In this document: one piece after another, positions 7,155-9,712 of the stretch
Numbering within the stretch: the first letter of the stretch is position 1
Layout: the number at the start of each line of letters is the position of its first letter
NCBI GenBank assembly: GCA_900770685.1
Contig: CAAGLC010000099.1
Span: 1 to 9,712, forward strand
Direction of reading: 5' to 3'
Source: Clostridia bacterium
GTDB lineage: Bacteria > Bacillota > Clostridia > Christensenellales > Borkfalkiaceae
DNA length: 9,712 nucleotides
Position numbers and translations under genes: made by a program
Notes under the pieces: generated by a model
The model's database searches: none
The model's input: the letters and a program-made list of their open reading frames with translations, nothing else
What the model was told of the DNA's origin: nothing

Positions 7155-8591
7155 TTATCCCCGTAAAATTTCCATAACCGTATCTTTATCATTAAATAGA
7201 TTTTTTATACCGTAAACGTCTTGATATCTTTCGCTACCCTTTCCGCACACGACTATAGTATCTCCTGCATTGGCTTTACCAAGAGCATACTCTATCGCTT
7301 GCCTCCTATCCTGAATTATAACGTAATTTTTAGTAACTGTTAAAAGCCCTTTTTCAATTTCCGATATTATTTCCATAGGTTCTTCAAATCGTGGGTTGTC
7401 ACTAGTTAATATGGTGTAATCGGCTATTTTTCCACTAATCACACCCATGATAGGTCGCTTATCCTTATCCCTATTACCCCCACAACCAAATATGCATACC
7501 AACTTATTAGCGCATAGGTTTTTTAACGTGGTTAAGGTGTTTTTTAATCCGTCCGGCGTGTGCGCGTAATCGATAAACACGTTGAACTTTCCTTGGTGAA
7601 CGCACTCAATTCTACCAGCCACCCCTTTTAACTGCTCTAATCCTTCGTAAATTTTTTCCGTTTTAACTCCGTATAACGCGCACGCCGTTGCGCCGGCTAA
7701 AGCGTTATACACGTTAAATCTACCTATTAAATTTAATTTTATATCATACAAGCAGTCAAAAATATTCATCACGAAACTGGTTGAAAGAAGATTTTCTTTT
7801 ACGTTAACGGCAAAAACGTCTGCGGGATTATTTATTCCATAACTAATCACCCCGTCTCTTGAGTTTAGTATCTCTAATCCAACGTTATCGTCGGAATTTA
7901 TCACTATATGCTTAAAATTATTCTCGTTAAAAAATCCAATTTTAGCCTTTTTATAAGTTTCCATATCGTTAAAAAAATCAAGATGATCTTGAGAAAAATT
8001 AGTGAACACACCCACTTCAAAATCTATGCCGTAAACCTTTTTGTAATACACGGCGTGCGCGGAGACTTCCATAACGACTACTTTTACGCCACAATCAACC
8101 ATATCTTTAAAAATTTTATGAAGTTCTATCGGATCTGGCGTTGTTAACGTGGGCTCGATAAATTTATTTGCGTAATATACGCCTAGCGTTCCTATTAACC
8201 CGCATTTTACTCCACTCGCCGATAAAATTGAAGTTATATAATGCGTAGTCGTCGTTTTTCCGTTAGTTCCCGTTACTCCGATTATTTTCAACTTATTATC
8301 CGCTCTTCCATAAAAAGTTCCGGCAATAATACTCATTGCTATTCTGCTATTTTCAACTATTATTTGAGTTAACGAAGTATCTAGTTCACGTTCGGTTACT
8401 ACTGCTACCGCTCCATAATTTTCCACTTGCTTTACGAAGTCGTGTCCGTCAAAGCCTCCACCGTTTAGACAAATAAATAAACTCCCCTTCGTTACAGAAT
8501 TGCTTTGAATTTTAACTTCCTTTATATCTAGGTCAATACTTCCGATTATTTTTTTAACTTCTAAATTCTCGATTAACTTTGATAACTTCAT
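7155..8591 (-). CDS. murE: UDP-MurNAc-tripeptide synthetase (MurE), meso-diaminopimelate type
   Basis: MurE adds the third, diamino, residue to UDP-MurNAc-L-Ala-D-Glu in the cytoplasm using ATP. From ATG 8591 it has 478 residues. Visible: the N-terminal substrate domain with SNSVTKGSLFICL (30-42), the P-loop GTNGKTTT (108-115), TLTTPDP (148-154), NFSQDHLDFF (198-207), the probable carbamylated K217 in YKKAKIGFF, DYAHTPDGL (341-349), GCGGNRDKDKRP (369-380) and DNPRFEEP (398-405). DNPR marks the meso-DAP enzymes; lysine enzymes differ here. A GKGSE loop (450-454) replaces the usual GKGHE but keeps the G and E that contact DAP in E. coli MurE. An in-frame ATG at 8612 would add 7 residues, but MKLSKLIENL is the family-like N-terminus and has GAAGG 7 bases upstream. 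It is the first gene of the apparent operon, after the terminator of the upstream gene. Confidence 0.96.
   Translation of the reverse strand: MKLSKLIENLEVKKIIGSIDLDIKEVKIQSNSVTKGSLFICLNGGGFDGHDFVKQVENYGAVAVVTERELDTSLTQIIVENSRIAMSIIAGTFYGRADNKLKIIGVTGTNGKTTTTHYITSILSASGVKCGLIGTLGVYYANKFIEPTLTTPDPIELHKIFKDMVDCGVKVVVMEVSAHAVYYKKVYGIDFEVGVFTNFSQDHLDFFNDMETYKKAKIGFFNENNFKHIVINSDDNVGLEILNSRDGVISYGINNPADVFAVNVKENLLSTSFVMNIFDCLYDIKLNLIGRFNVYNALAGATACALYGVKTEKIYEGLEQLKGVAGRIECVHQGKFNVFIDYAHTPDGLKNTLTTLKNLCANKLVCIFGCGGNRDKDKRPIMGVISGKIADYTILTSDNPRFEEPMEIISEIEKGLLTVTKNYVIIQDRRQAIEYALGKANAGDTIVVCGKGSERYQDVYGIKNLFNDKDTVMEILRG
7158..7162 (-). promoter_or_regulatory. Ribosome binding site deciding the mraY start
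   Basis: GGGGA in the last murE codons precedes GTG 7150-7148 by 7 bases. The murE TAA lies in the spacer. The competing ATG at 7192 is preceded by AT-rich sequence with no Shine-Dalgarno match. Confidence 0.65.
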
Positions 8592-8598
8592 ACCGTCG

Positions 8599-8603
8599 CC
8601 TTC
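8599..8603 (-). promoter_or_regulatory. Ribosome binding site deciding the murE start
   Basis: GAAGG stands 7 bases before ATG 8591-8589. The alternative ATG at 8612 has only a weak AAAAGA upstream. A GGGAGA at 8605-8610 is also present but is 13 bases from ATG 8591, further than usual. Confidence 0.6.
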
Positions 8604-8633
8604 ATCTCCCATTCTTTTACAATAAGTATATGA

Positions 8634-8663
8634 CTTATAATATATAATAAGACTTGACGTTAA
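8634..8663 (-). promoter_or_regulatory. Candidate promoter of the murE-ftsZ operon
   Basis: The bases from the terminator to murE (about 8592-8725) hold no convincing gene and should contain the promoter of the cluster. The best pair I see is TTAACG (8658-8663; 4 of 6) and TATAAG (8634-8639; 5 of 6) with an 18-base spacer, giving a leader of about 35 bases. A second pair, TTGCTT (8687-8692) with TATTAA (8664-8669) and a 17-base spacer, is weaker. The very AT-rich stretch makes the exact choice uncertain. No riboswitch or T-box features are apparent, and there is no mraZ gene or obvious MraZ-type repeat array here. Confidence 0.4.
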
Positions 8664-8725
8664 TTAATACGTTATGTCTTTTTTTGAAGCAATTTGTCTT
8701 GCTCGCTTTCTGTTTTAAGCATACG

Positions 8726-8756
8726 AAAACCCCACGGTGAAAAACACCGTGGGGTT
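8726..8756 (-). terminator. Rho-independent terminator after the phosphohexomutase gene
   Basis: A perfect 12-base-pair stem, AACCCCACGGTG at 8728-8739 pairing with 8745-8756, encloses a 5-base loop. On the minus strand the stem is followed by T residues (TTTT at 8726-8729, partly in the stem) and then CGTATG. It begins 17 bases past the stop of the upstream gene. The T-run is short but the stem is very stable. It separates that gene from the murE cluster. Confidence 0.88.
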
Positions 8757-8773
8757 AAATACGTTATGCAAAT

Positions 8774-9712
8774 TTACTTTGAAAACTCAACTAATTTCGA
8801 CTTTTCAAGTAGTTCGAATTTTTCTATAAATTCCTTAAGTTCAAACGCTATTTTTTTAGCACCGCCAATTTCGTTGCTTTCAATATTTAACGGCAATAAC
8901 GGATCGTGCAACGAAAGCCTTAATAAAAACCACCCGTTGCCGTGCTCGCCGTCAAGATTAACTCTTATTCCCTCGTAATTATCGGGCGCAACGCTCCAGC
9001 CTTGTTTTGTTTGTGAATATATAGCAAGTTGATCGATTACGTCTTGTCCGTAAGACTTAAAATCTTCAGTTAAGATGTTCATCCTAAATTCAACGCTCTC
9101 AGCCGGCTCTTCTAAGGTTTCTATTAGCGATTCTAAGGTATAACCTTCCTTTCTTCCCCTAGCCAACTCAATAAGCAATTTAGTAACCAAATATGCTCCG
9201 TCGTCTAAGAAGTAGTTCTCTTTTAACGCGCCGTGTCCAGAAGTTTCTATCGCAAGTTGGCTATCCTGTCCTTCATTATTGAGTTTTATCGATTGATTAA
9301 TTACGTTTCTATAACCACGCTTAAATCTTAAATGCTTTCCTCCCTTTTCGGTTATAAATTTATTTAGTCCCGTTGAAGTAATAGAATCGGTTACGATAGT
9401 CGTTCCCGGATATTCTCTGAGTAAAATCGCAGATAGCATAGCAATTATTCTGTTTCTATTAAGCTCACTTCCGTCTTTTAGTACTGCGCCTGCCCTATCT
9501 ACGTCGGTATCGAAAATTATACCAAAGTCTGCACCGTTTACTTTTACTGCGCTAGTAATACTTTCCATCGCCTTTTTATCTTCGGGATTGGGTATATGGT
9601 TAGGAAAACTTCCGTCGGGATCAAGATATAAGCTACCCGTCGTATCCGCGCCTAACGGTTTTAGCACCTTATCAACGTAAAATCCACCTGCGCCGTTACC
9701 AGCGTCAACTAC
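8774..9712 (-). CDS. Phosphoglucomutase/phosphomannomutase family protein, C-terminal part (cut by right edge)
   Basis: This is an alpha-D-phosphohexomutase, which moves phosphate between C6 and C1 of a hexose through a phosphoserine. The visible 312 residues start inside domain 2; the catalytic serine loop lies beyond the edge. Seen are VVDAGNGAGG (1-10), DGSFPNHIPNPE (33-44), the metal loop DTDVDR (68-73, in place of DGDxDR), RGYRNVI (132-138), the sugar-selecting ETSGH (156-160, in place of GEMSGH or GEQSGH) and the domain 4 phosphate region RLSLHDPLLPLNIES (265-279, in place of R-S-G-T or R-S-N-T types). I recall this variant set from a subfamily shared by clostridia and plant-type enzymes. 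It is not a canonical GlmM, so a glucosamine role is not supported. The frame is open to the edge, so GTG 9667 is not the true start. It ends in its own terminator and seems not to be part of the murE operon. Confidence 0.88.
   Translation of the reverse strand, partial: VVDAGNGAGGFYVDKVLKPLGADTTGSLYLDPDGSFPNHIPNPEDKKAMESITSAVKVNGADFGIIFDTDVDRAGAVLKDGSELNRNRIIAMLSAILLREYPGTTIVTDSITSTGLNKFITEKGGKHLRFKRGYRNVINQSIKLNNEGQDSQLAIETSGHGALKENYFLDDGAYLVTKLLIELARGRKEGYTLESLIETLEEPAESVEFRMNILTEDFKSYGQDVIDQLAIYSQTKQGWSVAPDNYEGIRVNLDGEHGNGWFLLRLSLHDPLLPLNIESNEIGGAKKIAFELKEFIEKFELLEKSKLVEFSK

Noticed and set aside
7151..7192. Longer mraY N-terminus from ATG 7192
   Set aside because: It lies inside the murE coding region, has no ribosome site, and adds polar residues before the first membrane helix.
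8613..8660. Imperfect AT-rich dyad (CTTAT...ATAAG) around the murE promoter as an operator
   Set aside because: The matching arms are only 5 bases and lie in sequence made almost entirely of A and T, so the symmetry is not convincing.
8672..8722. Minus-strand 16-codon reading frame (MLKTESEQDKLLQKKT) between terminator and murE
   Set aside because: It lies directly after the terminator stem, and the GGGG that could act as its ribosome site is part of that stem. It is upstream of the likely promoter and shows no leader-peptide feature such as a run of one regulatory amino acid.
1..9712. Mobile elements, CRISPR arrays, tRNA or rRNA genes, or a novel defence system
   Set aside because: No transposase, repeat-spacer pattern, structured RNA or accessory cargo is visible. 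The coding density is nearly complete with conserved cell wall and division genes.

Overview
All protein genes in this window lie on the minus strand, so transcription runs from right to left. The window is a division and cell wall (dcw) cluster from a low-GC bacterium. The order murE-mraY-murD-ftsW-murA-divIB-ftsA-ftsZ, the frequent strong GGAGG-type ribosome sites, the AT-rich DNA and the short DivIB with almost no cytoplasmic tail point to Bacillota, most likely an uncultured clostridial lineage. Stops TAA, TAG and TGA are all used, so the genetic code is standard. MurE carries the DNPR signature of the meso-diaminopimelate-adding enzyme, so the peptidoglycan is probably of the DAP type.

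Region by region, from right to left: positions 9712-8774 hold the C-terminal part of a phosphohexomutase (phosphoglucomutase/phosphomannomutase superfamily), cut by the window edge. It ends in a strong hairpin terminator (8726-8756). About 110 bases follow with candidate promoter elements for the next operon. From 8591 to 1 run murE, mraY, murD, ftsW, murA, divIB/ftsQ, ftsA and the first 163 codons of ftsZ. They are separated by -1 to 54 bases and look like one transcription unit. Possible internal promoters lie before murA and before ftsZ.

The genes work together. MurA makes the first committed UDP-GlcNAc intermediate of peptidoglycan synthesis. MurD and MurE add D-Glu and the diamino acid. 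MraY moves the finished UDP-MurNAc-pentapeptide onto the lipid carrier to give lipid I. FtsW polymerises lipid II at the septum. DivIB belongs to the septal complex that regulates this synthesis. FtsZ forms the ring, and FtsA normally ties it to the membrane. murF, murG, murC, murB, ftsL, ftsI and mraZ are not in the window.

I found no new multi-gene system here; this is conserved core biology. The points that deserve a second look are an FtsA that ends without the usual membrane-targeting helix and has a degenerate phosphate-2 motif, a 14-base perfect palindrome between ftsA and ftsZ, and a strong codon-context bias in which pyrimidine-ending codons take C before G and T elsewhere. Three starts (ftsW, mraY, murE) were moved downstream from the longest reading frame on the basis of ribosome sites and family N-termini.
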